Shown in pieces: positions 7,178 through 14,492 of a stretch of 15,216 bases of DNA. How positions within the stretch are numbered: the first letter of the stretch is position 1; the number at the start of each line of letters is the position of its first letter. The notes under the pieces were generated by a model that was not told where the DNA came from, ran no database searches, and worked only from the letters and a program-made list of their open reading frames with translations. The stretch spans positions 1 through 15,216 of the forward strand of contig JASLDD010000013.1 in assembly GCA_030151725.1 (NCBI GenBank), written 5' to 3'. This DNA comes from Solirubrobacteraceae bacterium (GTDB taxonomy: Bacteria > Actinomycetota > Thermoleophilia > Solirubrobacterales > Solirubrobacteraceae). The position numbers and the translations under genes are program-made.

Positions 7178-8587
7178 CTAGCGCGCAGCGGCGATCACGG
7201 GGCGGGTGAGGGCGCGCACGAAGTCCTCGAGCTGGGATGTGGTCCAGCACTCGAAGGCGGTGCAGTACTGCTCGTAGGCGGAGATGACGGAGTCGCCGTA
7301 GTTCCAGTACAGGCGCGGCTCCGGATTCAGCCAGAAGGTGCGCCCGGCGCGGGCGGCGATCTGGGCGAAGATGTCGGCGCGAGGATCGCGGCCGTTGGTG
7401 CGGGCGTCGCCGAGCACGATGACGGTGGCGCGTGGGTGAAGGTCGTCCTCGACCTGCACGAGGAACTCTGACCACACGCGGCCGTAGTCGGTGTAGCCGG
7501 AGATGTCGGCCACGCCGGCGTCGCCGGAGATGCGTTCGCTGACGGCTTTGAAGTTGCGCTCGTGCTCGAAGATGTCGGTGACCTCGGAGATGCGCTCGAT
7601 GAACACGAAGGAGCGCATCTTGCGGAAGGTGTCGTGCAGGGCGTGGAGCACCGACAGGAAGAACACCGACGCGGAGGTGACGCTGGTGGAGACGTCGCAC
7701 AGGACGTAGATCTCGGGGCGTTTGGGGCGGCGGGGGCGAAACTTGAGCACGACGGGGACGCCGCCGGTCTGTAGCGATGCGCGCATGGTGCGCCTCACGT
7801 CCACGTGGGCGTGACGGCGGTGCCCACGCGCCTGCAGGCCCTGGGTGGCAAGCCTGCGCCGCAGCTGCGCCACCACGCGGTGCACGGCGGCGAGGTCTGC
7901 CAGTGGCCCGGAGGGCAGCGCGCGGTCGAGCTCGCCGAGCGGTCGCGAGGGGGGCAGGTTGCCGGTGCGCTCGATCTGAGAGCGCTCGAGCTCGCGGCGC
8001 AGGAGCGCCTCGAAGCGGCGCAGCGCGTCGCGAGGCAGGCCGTCGCGGCGGGGGTCCTCGGGCGGGAGATCAGGTTGCGGCTCGGCGCGCAGGCCGAGCG
8101 CGCGGCGGATGCGCTGGACGTCCACGCCGATCACGCCGGACCCCTCCTGGCGGCGAGAGAAGGCCGCGATGGCCATCCGCGCGAGGTCGCGCATGGCGCC
8201 CTCTGAGCCGTCGCGCAGGGCGGCTGCGATCTCGGCCCTGAGCGCCTCGAGCTCCTGGTCTGTGAGCTCGCCCAGGCTGGCGAGGTCCTCCTCTTTGATC
8301 CCCTCGCGCGAGGCGGCAAGCTCGACGGAGCGGAAGAAGAAGCGGTCGAAGACCAGCTCGAACACACGGCGGTCCTCTTGGCTCTTGGCGAGCGTGGCGG
8401 CGAGCGCCTCGCGGAAGTCCTCCTGGGTCGTCCAGCTAATCTCGCGCAGGACTTCAAAGGCGTCGAGCATCTCGGAGGTGCCCACGGCGACACCTTCGCG
8501 GCGCAGTTCCTCGCCGAGCTCGAGGATGCGCGCGGGCAGCCCTTCCAGATGCTCTTCAGGGAGCGGCGCGGGCGGGTTAGGCGACAT
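7178..8587 (-). CDS. VWA domain-containing CoxE-like protein
   Basis: 469 residues. The N-terminal half (about 15-260) is helical and charged, as in CoxE-like/DUF58-neighbour proteins. The C-terminal half (about 290-450) is a von Willebrand A fold. Its metal-ion adhesion site reads DVSTS (298-302), with Thr366 in GYTDYG and Asp394 in VLGDARTN, so the DxSxS...T...D set looks complete. Such proteins partner with MoxR AAA+ ATPases in chaperone-like metal insertion or complex remodelling; CoxD/CoxE of CO dehydrogenase is the best-known example. Its start overlaps the end of the MoxR gene by 11 bases and lacks a clear Shine-Dalgarno, which suggests coupled translation. No CO dehydrogenase subunit lies in the window, so the client is unknown. 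No signal peptide or membrane segment is visible, so the protein is probably cytoplasmic. Confidence 0.9.
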   Translation of the reverse strand: MSPNPPAPLPEEHLEGLPARILELGEELRREGVAVGTSEMLDAFEVLREISWTTQEDFREALAATLAKSQEDRRVFELVFDRFFFRSVELAASREGIKEEDLASLGELTDQELEALRAEIAAALRDGSEGAMRDLARMAIAAFSRRQEGSGVIGVDVQRIRRALGLRAEPQPDLPPEDPRRDGLPRDALRRFEALLRRELERSQIERTGNLPPSRPLGELDRALPSGPLADLAAVHRVVAQLRRRLATQGLQARGHRRHAHVDVRRTMRASLQTGGVPVVLKFRPRRPKRPEIYVLCDVSTSVTSASVFFLSVLHALHDTFRKMRSFVFIERISEVTDIFEHERNFKAVSERISGDAGVADISGYTDYGRVWSEFLVQVEDDLHPRATVIVLGDARTNGRDPRADIFAQIAARAGRTFWLNPEPRLYWNYGDSVISAYEQYCTAFECWTTSQLEDFVRALTRPVIAAAR

Positions 8588-9536
8588 CGGCGGGCGAGCG
8601 GAGCTTCAGGCCCACGCGGTCGGCCACGACGTCCATGTCGGTCCTGTGCTTGACGATCACGGACATCGTTTCTAGGAAGACGTCCTCGTCGATGTCCTTG
8701 ACGCCGAGCAGCAGCAGCGCGCGCGCCCAGTCGATCGACTCGGCGATGGAAGGCGGCTTCTTGAGGTCGAGAGCGCGCACCATGCCAATCACCTCGACGA
8801 GGCGGCGGGCGACGGTCTCGGAGAGCTCGGGCGCGTGCAGGCGCACGATTTCAAGCTCGTGCTCGAGCGCGGGATAGTCGAGCCATAGATACAGGCAGCG
8901 CCGCTTGAGCGCCTCGGTGAGCTCGCGCGAGTTGTTGGACGTGAGCAGCACCACGGGGTGGGTGCGGGCCTGCACGAGACCCAGCTCGGGGATCGAGATC
9001 TGGAAGTCCGAGAGCACCTCCAGCAGCATGGCCTCGAACTCCTGGTCGGTCTTGTCGATCTCGTCGATCAGCAGCACCACGGGCTTCTCGGAGGCGATGG
9101 CCGTCATGAGGGGGCGCGCGAGCAGGAACTCCTCGCCGAAGATGTCCTCCTGCACGGCATCCCAGCCGGTGTCGGTTGCCTCGGCCTGGATGCGCAGCAG
9201 CTGCTTGCGGTAGTTCCACTCGTACAGCGCCTTGGCCTCGTCGAGACCCTCGTAGCACTGCAGTCGCACGAGCTCGCGGTCGAGGTGCTTGGCCAGGGCC
9301 TTGGCGAGCTCGGTCTTGCCGACTCCGGCCGGACCCTCCACGAGCACGGGCTTGCCCAGCTTGGTCGCCAGGAAGGAGACCAGAGCGGTGGACTCGCCGG
9401 GCAGGTAACCCACCGCGCGCAGGCCGGCTGCCACATCTGCGACTGAGGCTGGCGCCGGGGACGGTGGGGCGGGCATCTCAGCCCAATGATAGGTGGCCGC
9501 GTCGGCTGGGCGCTGCGTGTGCGCGTGGGCGGTCAC
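8577..9536 (-). CDS. MoxR family AAA+ ATPase
   Basis: 319 residues from a GTG at 9534-9536. An ATG at 9476 would remove 20 poorly ordered residues and is a possible alternative. Walker A is GPAGVGKT (68-75) and Walker B VVLLIDE (153-159). Sensor 1 is TSNNSREL with Asn201, and arginine-finger candidates Arg212/Arg213 lie in ALKRRCLYLW. The C-terminal lid follows. The residues after Walker A (ELVRLQCYEGLDEAKALYEWNY) are typical of the MoxR/CoxD branch. These ATPases form hexameric rings and work with a VWA partner to remodel or metallate client enzymes in the cytoplasm. Here the partner gene overlaps the 3' end by 11 bases. The 100 bases upstream contain a near-palindrome at 9555-9572 that might be a control site, but no convincing promoter. 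Confidence 0.93.
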   Translation of the reverse strand: MTAHAHTQRPADAATYHWAEMPAPPSPAPASVADVAAGLRAVGYLPGESTALVSFLATKLGKPVLVEGPAGVGKTELAKALAKHLDRELVRLQCYEGLDEAKALYEWNYRKQLLRIQAEATDTGWDAVQEDIFGEEFLLARPLMTAIASEKPVVLLIDEIDKTDQEFEAMLLEVLSDFQISIPELGLVQARTHPVVLLTSNNSRELTEALKRRCLYLWLDYPALEHELEIVRLHAPELSETVARRLVEVIGMVRALDLKKPPSIAESIDWARALLLLGVKDIDEDVFLETMSVIVKHRTDMDVVADRVGLKLRSPADVA

Positions 9537-9636
9537 TGTTGCTCTGGGACTGCTGTATGACCATGGTTACACAGCGTTGAGATTCTTCATTAGATGGAGA
9601 TGTGGGCTGGACCCACGGAGCCGATCGCGTACAGCG

Positions 9637-10467
9637 CTAATCGGTGGCAGGGGGTGAGGGTGGCGCGGGGTCCTCGAAGGACATCTGCTGGGAGGGCGGC
9701 GCTGGGGGGAAGCGTGGGCGCTTGCTCGTGGGCCGGGGGGGAGCCACCGCGGCCTGCGGCGGAGACTCGTGCCGCCGGCGGGGCTCATCATCGGGTTGAT
9801 CGTTGCGCTCGGCGCGCGCGGGAACGGGTCGGGTGCCTCTGGCCTCGGTTGCGGCGGGCTCAGAAGGTTGGCGGCCGGCCCGGGGCACGGCGACGGTTCG
9901 CTGCTCGGGCTCCTGCCATGGCGCCGGGTGCTCCTCGACGTTAGGGCTCTCGCCACCGGGGTCGCGTGGGCGCGGACGCCTGCGCATTGCGGGCGGCGCC
10001 GGTCGCTCCTCGGCGCGCATCCGCTGACCGGCATAGAGCAGTCCGATTGCCAGCAGTAGGGCGATGAAGATGCCCCACTCGACGCCGACTGTGGCTGTGA
10101 TGGTCTGGCTGGCCTTGAGACCGGGCTTGTCGAGTAGGCGATAGAAGATCAGCAGCGCGGCCCAGGCGCCGGCGACCATCACGATCAGCCCGTCGCCGCC
10201 GGGGAGATGAAAGCTGCCACCCTCGGCGCGCCTGAACAGCAGGGTGAGCACGCCGGCGCTGACGAGCAGGACGGCGGCCTCGACGAAGGAGAAGGCCTGG
10301 AAAGCGCTGAGGCTCGTCTGGGTGGCTTTGGCGGCGCCATGTTCGACGAAGGTGTTTGCCTTGCTGTACCAGGGCAGGAACATCGAGACGAACAGCCCCA
10401 ATGACGTGAGGGCGGCCAGGCGCTGCTCGCGCTCGAGCTCACGCCAGGCATGCGTGAGCCTTGTCAT
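9637..10467 (-). CDS. Four-TM membrane protein with long disordered C-terminal tail
   Basis: 276 residues from an ATG at 10465-10467. I do not recognise a named family. After a short charged N-terminus (HAWRELEREQR), four hydrophobic segments are visible at about 18-36, 57-78, 91-112 and 128-146. From about 150 to the end the protein is rich in Pro, Arg, Glu and Ser, with no predicted fold (for example RRRPRPRDPGG and PAPPSPPATD). This suggests a cytoplasmic or extracytoplasmic unstructured tail of some 125 residues. The gene is the last in a same-strand run, 70 bases after the C5-epimerase gene. The opposite-strand and other-frame ORFs across the tail are composition artefacts. A role cannot be assigned; similar small membrane proteins are common as hypotheticals in actinomycetes. 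Confidence 0.7.
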   Translation of the reverse strand: MTRLTHAWRELEREQRLAALTSLGLFVSMFLPWYSKANTFVEHGAAKATQTSLSAFQAFSFVEAAVLLVSAGVLTLLFRRAEGGSFHLPGGDGLIVMVAGAWAALLIFYRLLDKPGLKASQTITATVGVEWGIFIALLLAIGLLYAGQRMRAEERPAPPAMRRRPRPRDPGGESPNVEEHPAPWQEPEQRTVAVPRAGRQPSEPAATEARGTRPVPARAERNDQPDDEPRRRHESPPQAAVAPPRPTSKRPRFPPAPPSQQMSFEDPAPPSPPATD

Positions 10468-10537
10468 GTCAGTTGGTCTCTGCCGCGACGGCGGCGCAGG
10501 GTGCTCACGCGCCTAGTCTAGGTAGCGCTGCCCCGGC

Positions 10538-12163
10538 TTAGTGGCGGCTGACGACGATGGTGCCGGTGGCCGTGGAGAAGTTGCCGGCGAGATCGGTGGC
10601 GGTGAGCGTCACGGAGAAGGTCCCGCCCTTGGCAGGCGTCACCCACAGGAGCTTTGGCTTGCCGTGTTCGACTGTGGCGCTGTTGCTCCACACCAGGCGC
10701 GAGCCCTGTTTGATCTTCAGCTGGACGCTCGAGATCTTCGACAGCGAGATCTGCACCCCGGCGCGTGTGCCACCGCGCAGTGTGGTCGTGAGCAGCGAGA
10801 TCGCGGGGGGTGTTTTCAGATCGGCGCTGAAGCGCTGGGCGACGGTGCAGTAGACCTGATCGGCGGCGATCGGCGTGGCGGGTGTCTGTGCGCTCTTGGC
10901 GGCGGCTGTGGCCGTGGTGCCGCCGGTTGGGGAGGTTGTGCCGCCGGTGGTCGGCGAGGGGGCGGGCGGCGTGGGGGTTGTGCTTGTCGGCGGTGTGGCT
11001 GCGGCGGGCGTGTAGGGGAGCCCTTTGCGGGTGCGTTCGCAGAGGTGCTGGAGGAATTCGGTGAGCAGTTCGTGGTAGTTGAGGTTGGATTCGCCGTACT
11101 GGTTATATAGGGTCCAGGCGCCGGTGGCGAAGTGGGGAACTTCGGCGCGCGCCTCGTCGTCGCCGGCTTCGAATGGCTGCAGGCCGAGGGGGTCCTTGGT
11201 GATGGCGGTGTATTCGTAGAGCCCGACGAGCGCCTGGATGAAGCCGTTGAGGATGCGGTCGCTGGGCGCGTAGGTGTACTCGGCGTACCAGGTGCCGGCG
11301 GAGGCCTTGACCATGACCCCCTGCGGCGGGGCGGTCTCGAAGATGCCGACGGCCTGCTGGGCGGCGGTGAGGTCGGCGGGTTCTTTGAAGCGCGACCACG
11401 CGCGGGCGAGCACCTCGAGGCCCGTGCCCTGGGAGAGCCCGCTCGTCCACGGCGGCGAGCCGCCGTCGAAGCGGAACATGTACTCCCAGGCGATGCCTCC
11501 GGCGCGGGCTGTGGCGAGGGGGATGATTTCGCTGACCAGCTGGCGCAGGTTGGCGTTTTCGTGACCCGAGAGGTAGTAGCCGTTGCCCTCGCCAAAGGTG
11601 GCCAGCCACTGGATCTCGATGCCCTGGCCGGCGTAGTACTCCCAGATCAGCTTGCTGGGAGGGAAACTCACCCGCTCGCCGCTCGAGATCAGCGGTTCGG
11701 TGGTCCACCACTGGCGGTTGCGTTCGAGCGTCAGGAACAGGGCCGGCAGGCGCGTGGGGGTGAACTCGCCGGCGGCGGCGATGGCCTGCACGTTTGCGAG
11801 CACCGCCCCCAGCTCGATTCGTCGCGTGCCGCTGAGGTTGCCCAGAGAGTGTTTGGCGGCGAGGTAGGCGGCGTAGTACTTGGCGTAGGTGGCCTGTGGG
11901 ATGGCGGCGCTGTGCAGGAGGCTCTGCAGAGCCGCGGTGACGCTCGGGCCGTGCTTGGCAGCCGCGTGCGCTCGCACGGGCACCCGGACGGGAGCCAGGG
12001 CGGTCGCCGAGGTTCGGCCGGCCAGGGCAGGCTGAGCTAGGGCCCCGCCCACTGCGATCGAGCCGAGGACGAGCGCCGCGAGATGCGTGGCGCGCACCGC
12101 GCCGATGCTACGCCGGGAAGCTCCCGTGTCTGCAGGGTGCGTTGCAGCTCGAAGTCTTTGCAC
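10538..12163 (-). CDS. Secreted D-glucuronyl C5-epimerase-domain protein with beta-rich C-terminal domain
   Basis: 541 residues from a GTG at 12161-12163; an alternative GTG at 12097 would still keep the signal peptide. Residues 27-48 form a hydrophobic stretch ending in QPALA, a likely signal-peptidase I site. The central part (about 170-376) matches the D-glucuronyl C5-epimerase C-terminal family: WEYYAGQG (174-181), WTSGLSQGTGLEVLARAW (239-256), WYAEY (292-296), ILNGFIQALVGLYEY (304-318), ATGAWTLYNQY (346-356) and NYHE (362-365). Glu295/Tyr296, Tyr353 and Tyr363 probably correspond to the Glu and Tyr residues studied in the animal enzyme. A Thr/Pro/Gly-rich linker (385-432) leads to a beta-rich, Ig-like module (about 454-541). 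Animal enzymes convert glucuronate to iduronate in heparan sulfate. The bacterial substrate is unknown, presumably a uronate-containing surface or environmental polysaccharide. Confidence 0.82.
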   Translation of the reverse strand: MQRLRAATHPADTGASRRSIGAVRATHLAALVLGSIAVGGALAQPALAGRTSATALAPVRVPVRAHAAAKHGPSVTAALQSLLHSAAIPQATYAKYYAAYLAAKHSLGNLSGTRRIELGAVLANVQAIAAAGEFTPTRLPALFLTLERNRQWWTTEPLISSGERVSFPPSKLIWEYYAGQGIEIQWLATFGEGNGYYLSGHENANLRQLVSEIIPLATARAGGIAWEYMFRFDGGSPPWTSGLSQGTGLEVLARAWSRFKEPADLTAAQQAVGIFETAPPQGVMVKASAGTWYAEYTYAPSDRILNGFIQALVGLYEYTAITKDPLGLQPFEAGDDEARAEVPHFATGAWTLYNQYGESNLNYHELLTEFLQHLCERTRKGLPYTPAAATPPTSTTPTPPAPSPTTGGTTSPTGGTTATAAAKSAQTPATPIAADQVYCTVAQRFSADLKTPPAISLLTTTLRGGTRAGVQISLSKISSVQLKIKQGSRLVWSNSATVEHGKPKLLWVTPAKGGTFSVTLTATDLAGNFSTATGTIVVSRH

Positions 12164-12208
12164 GTCCCTGCAACACCGCGCCGAGGTGCGCAGTTGCGCC
12201 GCGGGCGC

Positions 12209-12595
12209 CTATTCGCCGCGGCCCAGTTCCAGGCCGCCGACCTCATCCAGCTCGTCGTCGTCATCGTCATCGTCGTCGAGCAGCGACTCCTCGTCGTCCT
12301 CGTCGAGGTCGACGTCGTCATCGTCGGCCATCAGCTCGGCGCCGGGTTGGTAGGCGCGCTGGAAGCGCTCGACGAGATCGTCGCGCTTGTTCTCATCGAC
12401 GGCCACCTCGTCGGAGACGAGGACCCACTCGTCGCTCTCGAACTCGTCGAGGCCGAAGATCTCGTGATCGACCTCGGGAGAGTCGTCGACAACGATCATG
12501 ATCTCGGTCTGGGGGTTGAAGTAGGTCCCGGGACGGATCGTGAGCTCGTCCAGCGTGAAGCGTCGCGCGTTGGTCACGGCGCGTTTATACCCCAC
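12209..12595 (-). CDS. Small acidic protein with poly-aspartate C-terminus
   Basis: 128 residues from the GTG at 12593-12595. A second GTG at 12577 (protein beginning VTNARRFTLDEL) is equally plausible because neither has a strong Shine-Dalgarno. I do not recognise a named family. The first 60 residues look folded (RRFTLDELTIRPGTYFNPQTEIMIVVDDSPEVDHEIF), with a hydrophobic strand IMIVVDD. The last 40 residues are almost pure Asp/Glu, including eight Asp in a row, encoded by GAC/GAT repeats. No signal peptide or membrane segment is present. Acidic tails of this kind often keep a protein soluble or bind cations or basic partners; none of these is shown here. It starts 16 bases after the stop of the one-TM repeat protein, so the two are probably cotranscribed. 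Confidence 0.75.
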   Translation of the reverse strand: MGYKRAVTNARRFTLDELTIRPGTYFNPQTEIMIVVDDSPEVDHEIFGLDEFESDEWVLVSDEVAVDENKRDDLVERFQRAYQPGAELMADDDDVDLDEDDEESLLDDDDDDDDELDEVGGLELGRGE

Positions 12596-12611
12596 GAGGC
12601 CCGCGAGATGC

Positions 12612-13094
12612 TCACGGATCGAGCTCCTCGAGCGTGCGCGCCACCTCTGCCTGCACGTCCAGCGGCTCCAGTCCCTGGCGGATACGGCGCTCGTTGCGCG
12701 CGATCACGAGCTGCTGGACCTCTTCCACGAGCCCGCTGTCGTGCCCTGCCGATCCGGCCTGCGGCGCAAGCAGGCGGGCCAGCTCGGCATCGATGTCCAG
12801 CGCGGGCTCGCCTCGACGGACCTGGCGTTCGGAGCGCGCATGGAGCATCTGGCGTATCTCGGCCTCCTGCTCGGCAGATGTGCTGGGGGCGGGGGCCTGC
12901 GTGAGAGCGCCGCCCCGGAGCTCGCTTTCGGGGGTCAGGCCGCCCTGGCCGATCTGGTCGTACATGTTGTCGCTGCCGCGCGTCAGTACGAGCAGCAGGG
13001 AGATCAGCAGCGAGAAGGCGACGGTGCCGAAGACCACGAAGCTGAGCCCGTTGTCGGCCAGGTCGAATGCCAGGATGGCGAGCGGATCCCGCAC
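12612..13094 (-). CDS. Single-TM protein with duplicated C-terminal helical repeat
   Basis: 160 residues from a GTG at 13092-13094; no strong Shine-Dalgarno is visible, so the start is provisional. A membrane segment lies at about 17-38 (LSFVVFGTVAFSLLISLLLVL), with a short linker after it. Two copies of a roughly 33-residue motif follow. Copy 1 (about 77-110) contains EIRQMLHARSERQVRRGEPALDIDAELARLL and copy 2 (about 123-157) contains EVQQLVIARNERRIRQGLEPLDVQAEVARTL. The shared pattern is E-[IV]-xQ-[ML]-[LV]-xARxERx-[VI]-R-[RQ]-G-x-xxLD-[IV]-xAE-[LV]-AR-[LT]-L. The repeats probably form amphipathic helix pairs on the cytoplasmic side. The family is not recognised by name. The gene is divergent from the acyl-CoA dehydrogenase, with a shared 128-base upstream region, and is the first of a same-strand run of four genes. 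Confidence 0.75.
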   Translation of the reverse strand: MRDPLAILAFDLADNGLSFVVFGTVAFSLLISLLLVLTRGSDNMYDQIGQGGLTPESELRGGALTQAPAPSTSAEQEAEIRQMLHARSERQVRRGEPALDIDAELARLLAPQAGSAGHDSGLVEEVQQLVIARNERRIRQGLEPLDVQAEVARTLEELDP

Positions 13095-13139
13095 GCGCTC
13101 GATTGTTGCTCATTGGCCCGCTCTCCGCTACCCTCCGCT

Positions 13140-13168
13140 TTGCAGATTGACTGACCAGTCAATCTAAT
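13140..13168 (+). promoter_or_regulatory. Candidate promoter of the beta-oxidation operon
   Basis: TTGCAG (13140-13145) and TCTAAT (13163-13168) are separated by 17 bases in the divergent gap before the acyl-CoA dehydrogenase. This leaves a leader of about 48 bases. The -35 and -10 elements flank and overlap the inverted repeat at 13144-13165, so a bound repressor would block RNA polymerase. Both hexamers are imperfect. The rest of the 128-base gap shows no other clear signal. Confidence 0.45.
13144..13165. promoter_or_regulatory. Perfect 10-bp inverted repeat, probable TetR-type operator
   Basis: The left arm AGATTGACTG (13144-13153) and the right arm CAGTCAATCT (13156-13165) are exact reverse complements around a 2-base centre (AC). 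The size, symmetry and TGAC..GTCA character resemble operators of TetR-family regulators that control fatty-acid and acyl-CoA degradation genes. The position, within the proposed promoter of an acyl-CoA dehydrogenase, agrees with that. No regulator gene lies in the window, so the cognate protein is unknown. The site could also affect the divergent gene at 13094. Confidence 0.7.
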
Positions 13169-13222
13169 TTCACGCGCCAGCCGTCAGGGGTGCAGGCGCC
13201 GGCCCGCTAAGGAGATCTGAGA

Positions 13223-14395
13223 ATGGTCGATTTCACGCTCACAGACGAGCAGAAGAACCTGCGCGAGATGGCGCACGACTTCGCAGTCAAGGAGATTCGC
13301 CCCGTTGCCTGGGAGTACGACAAGGAGGGCACGTGGCCGCAGGATCTGATCGAGAAAGCCTGGGAGGTCGGCCTGATGAACTCCCACATCGAGGAGGAGT
13401 ACGGCGGCGCCGGCGCCGGCTACCTCGACGGCTGTCTGATCGAGGAGGAGCTCTCGTGGGGTTGCTCGGGCATCCAGACATCGCTCGGCTGCAACGGCCT
13501 GGCCACGGCGCCGATCGCGCTGGGCGGCTCTGAGGAGATCAAGAAGAAGTACCTGGGAATGCTCACCGAAGCGCCCAAGCTGGCCTCCTTTTGCCTGACC
13601 GAGCCGGACGCCGGCTCAGACGTGTCGGGCATGCGCACGACGGCTGTCAAGAAGGGCGACAAATACGTCATCAACGGCTCCAAGTGCTTCATCACCAATG
13701 GCGGCTACGCGGACTACTACACGGTCTACGCCAAGACCGACAAGGACGCAGGCCACCGCGGCATCTCGGCCTTTGTGGTGGAGCGCGACTGGGGCGTGGT
13801 CGTGGACAAGAAGGAGGACAAGCTCGGACAGCGTGCCTCCAACACGGCGACGATCTCCTTCAACGACGTGGAGGTCCCCGCGGAGAACCTGCTGGGCGAG
13901 GAAAACAAGGGCTTCAAGCTCGCCATGATGACCCTCGACCGCACCCGTCCGGGCGTGGCTGCCATGGCCACGGGGATTGCGCGGGCGGCGTTTGAGTTCG
14001 CCACCGACTACTCGCGCGAACGCGTTCAGTTCGGCGTGCCGATCGCAATGCACCAGGCGATTCAGTTCATGATCGCCGACATGGCAACCGAAATCGAGGC
14101 TGCGCGGCTGCTGACGTGGAAGTCGGCCACGATGCTCGACAACGGCGAACGCAACACGTTGATCTCCTCGCACGCCAAGCGCTTCGCCGCCGACGCTGCG
14201 ATGAAAATCGCCACCGACGCCGTGCAGGTGTACGGCGGCTATGGCTTCATCAAGGAGTACCCCGTGGAGAAGCTGTTCCGCGACGCCAAGATCATGCAGC
14301 TCTACGAGGGCACCTCGCAGATCCAGCGCCTGGTCATCGCGCGCGAAACGCTGCTTCCGCGGCGCGCCGAGGAGCCGACGGCGGTCCCGGCGTAA
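13223..14395 (+). CDS. Acyl-CoA dehydrogenase (MCAD-like)
   Basis: 390 residues, a normal length for the family. The ATG follows AAGGAG at a spacing of 8 bases. This FAD enzyme introduces the alpha-beta double bond into acyl-CoA, the first step of beta-oxidation, passing electrons to electron-transfer flavoprotein. Visible motifs are FCLTEPDAGSD (123-133, flavin/substrate region), SKCFITNG (153-160), RTRPGVAAMATGIARAAFE (240-258), SRERVQFGVPI (264-274) and VYGGYGFIKEYPVEKLFRDAKI (336-357). The catalytic base is Glu362 in YEGTSQIQR, the MCAD/SCAD position rather than the isovaleryl-CoA one. Chain-length preference cannot be read from the sequence; a short to medium straight chain is the best guess. 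The gene starts a plus-strand unit with 3-hydroxyacyl-CoA dehydrogenase and is probably under the operator at 13144-13165. Confidence 0.95.
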   Translation: MVDFTLTDEQKNLREMAHDFAVKEIRPVAWEYDKEGTWPQDLIEKAWEVGLMNSHIEEEYGGAGAGYLDGCLIEEELSWGCSGIQTSLGCNGLATAPIALGGSEEIKKKYLGMLTEAPKLASFCLTEPDAGSDVSGMRTTAVKKGDKYVINGSKCFITNGGYADYYTVYAKTDKDAGHRGISAFVVERDWGVVVDKKEDKLGQRASNTATISFNDVEVPAENLLGEENKGFKLAMMTLDRTRPGVAAMATGIARAAFEFATDYSRERVQFGVPIAMHQAIQFMIADMATEIEAARLLTWKSATMLDNGERNTLISSHAKRFAADAAMKIATDAVQVYGGYGFIKEYPVEKLFRDAKIMQLYEGTSQIQRLVIARETLLPRRAEEPTAVPA

Positions 14396-14431
14396 GCAGG
14401 TTGCAGTAGGGCTTTTTATGGGAGACAACTT

Positions 14432-14492
14432 CGCGGGCTCCCCGCACGCAGGCCGGTTTCGCCGGTCGCCGCGCGTGCGGGACGTGCCCGCG
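14432..14492 (+). other. Large composite stem-loop between acyl-CoA dehydrogenase and 3-hydroxyacyl-CoA dehydrogenase
   Basis: Three nested helices are visible. CGCGGGC (14432-14438) pairs with GCCCGCG (14486-14492). CCCGCACGC (14441-14449) pairs with GCGTGCGGG (14473-14481). GGCCGG (14451-14456) pairs with CCGGTC (14462-14467, one G-U), closed by a TTTCG loop. That is 22 pairs, nearly all G-C. No U-run follows, so it is not a canonical intrinsic terminator. It may cause partial termination, pausing or mRNA end protection between the two genes. The remaining gap (14396-14431 and 14493-14533) holds only the downstream Shine-Dalgarno region. Confidence 0.75.

Noticed and set aside
7178..9536. 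CO dehydrogenase (cox) cluster
   Set aside because: Only the CoxD/CoxE-like pair is present. No molybdopterin, FAD or iron-sulfur subunit gene is in the window.
10511..10522. CCTAG-T-CTAGG palindrome after the C5-epimerase gene, considered as terminator or operator
   Set aside because: The arms are only five bases with a one-base centre, too short and tight for a hairpin, and no -35 matches the TAGACT seen within it.
12243..12330. Triplet-rich GTC/ATC repetitive tract, considered as a microsatellite or CRISPR-like repeat
   Set aside because: It is the codon pattern of the Asp/Glu tail of the small acidic protein, with no regular spacer structure.
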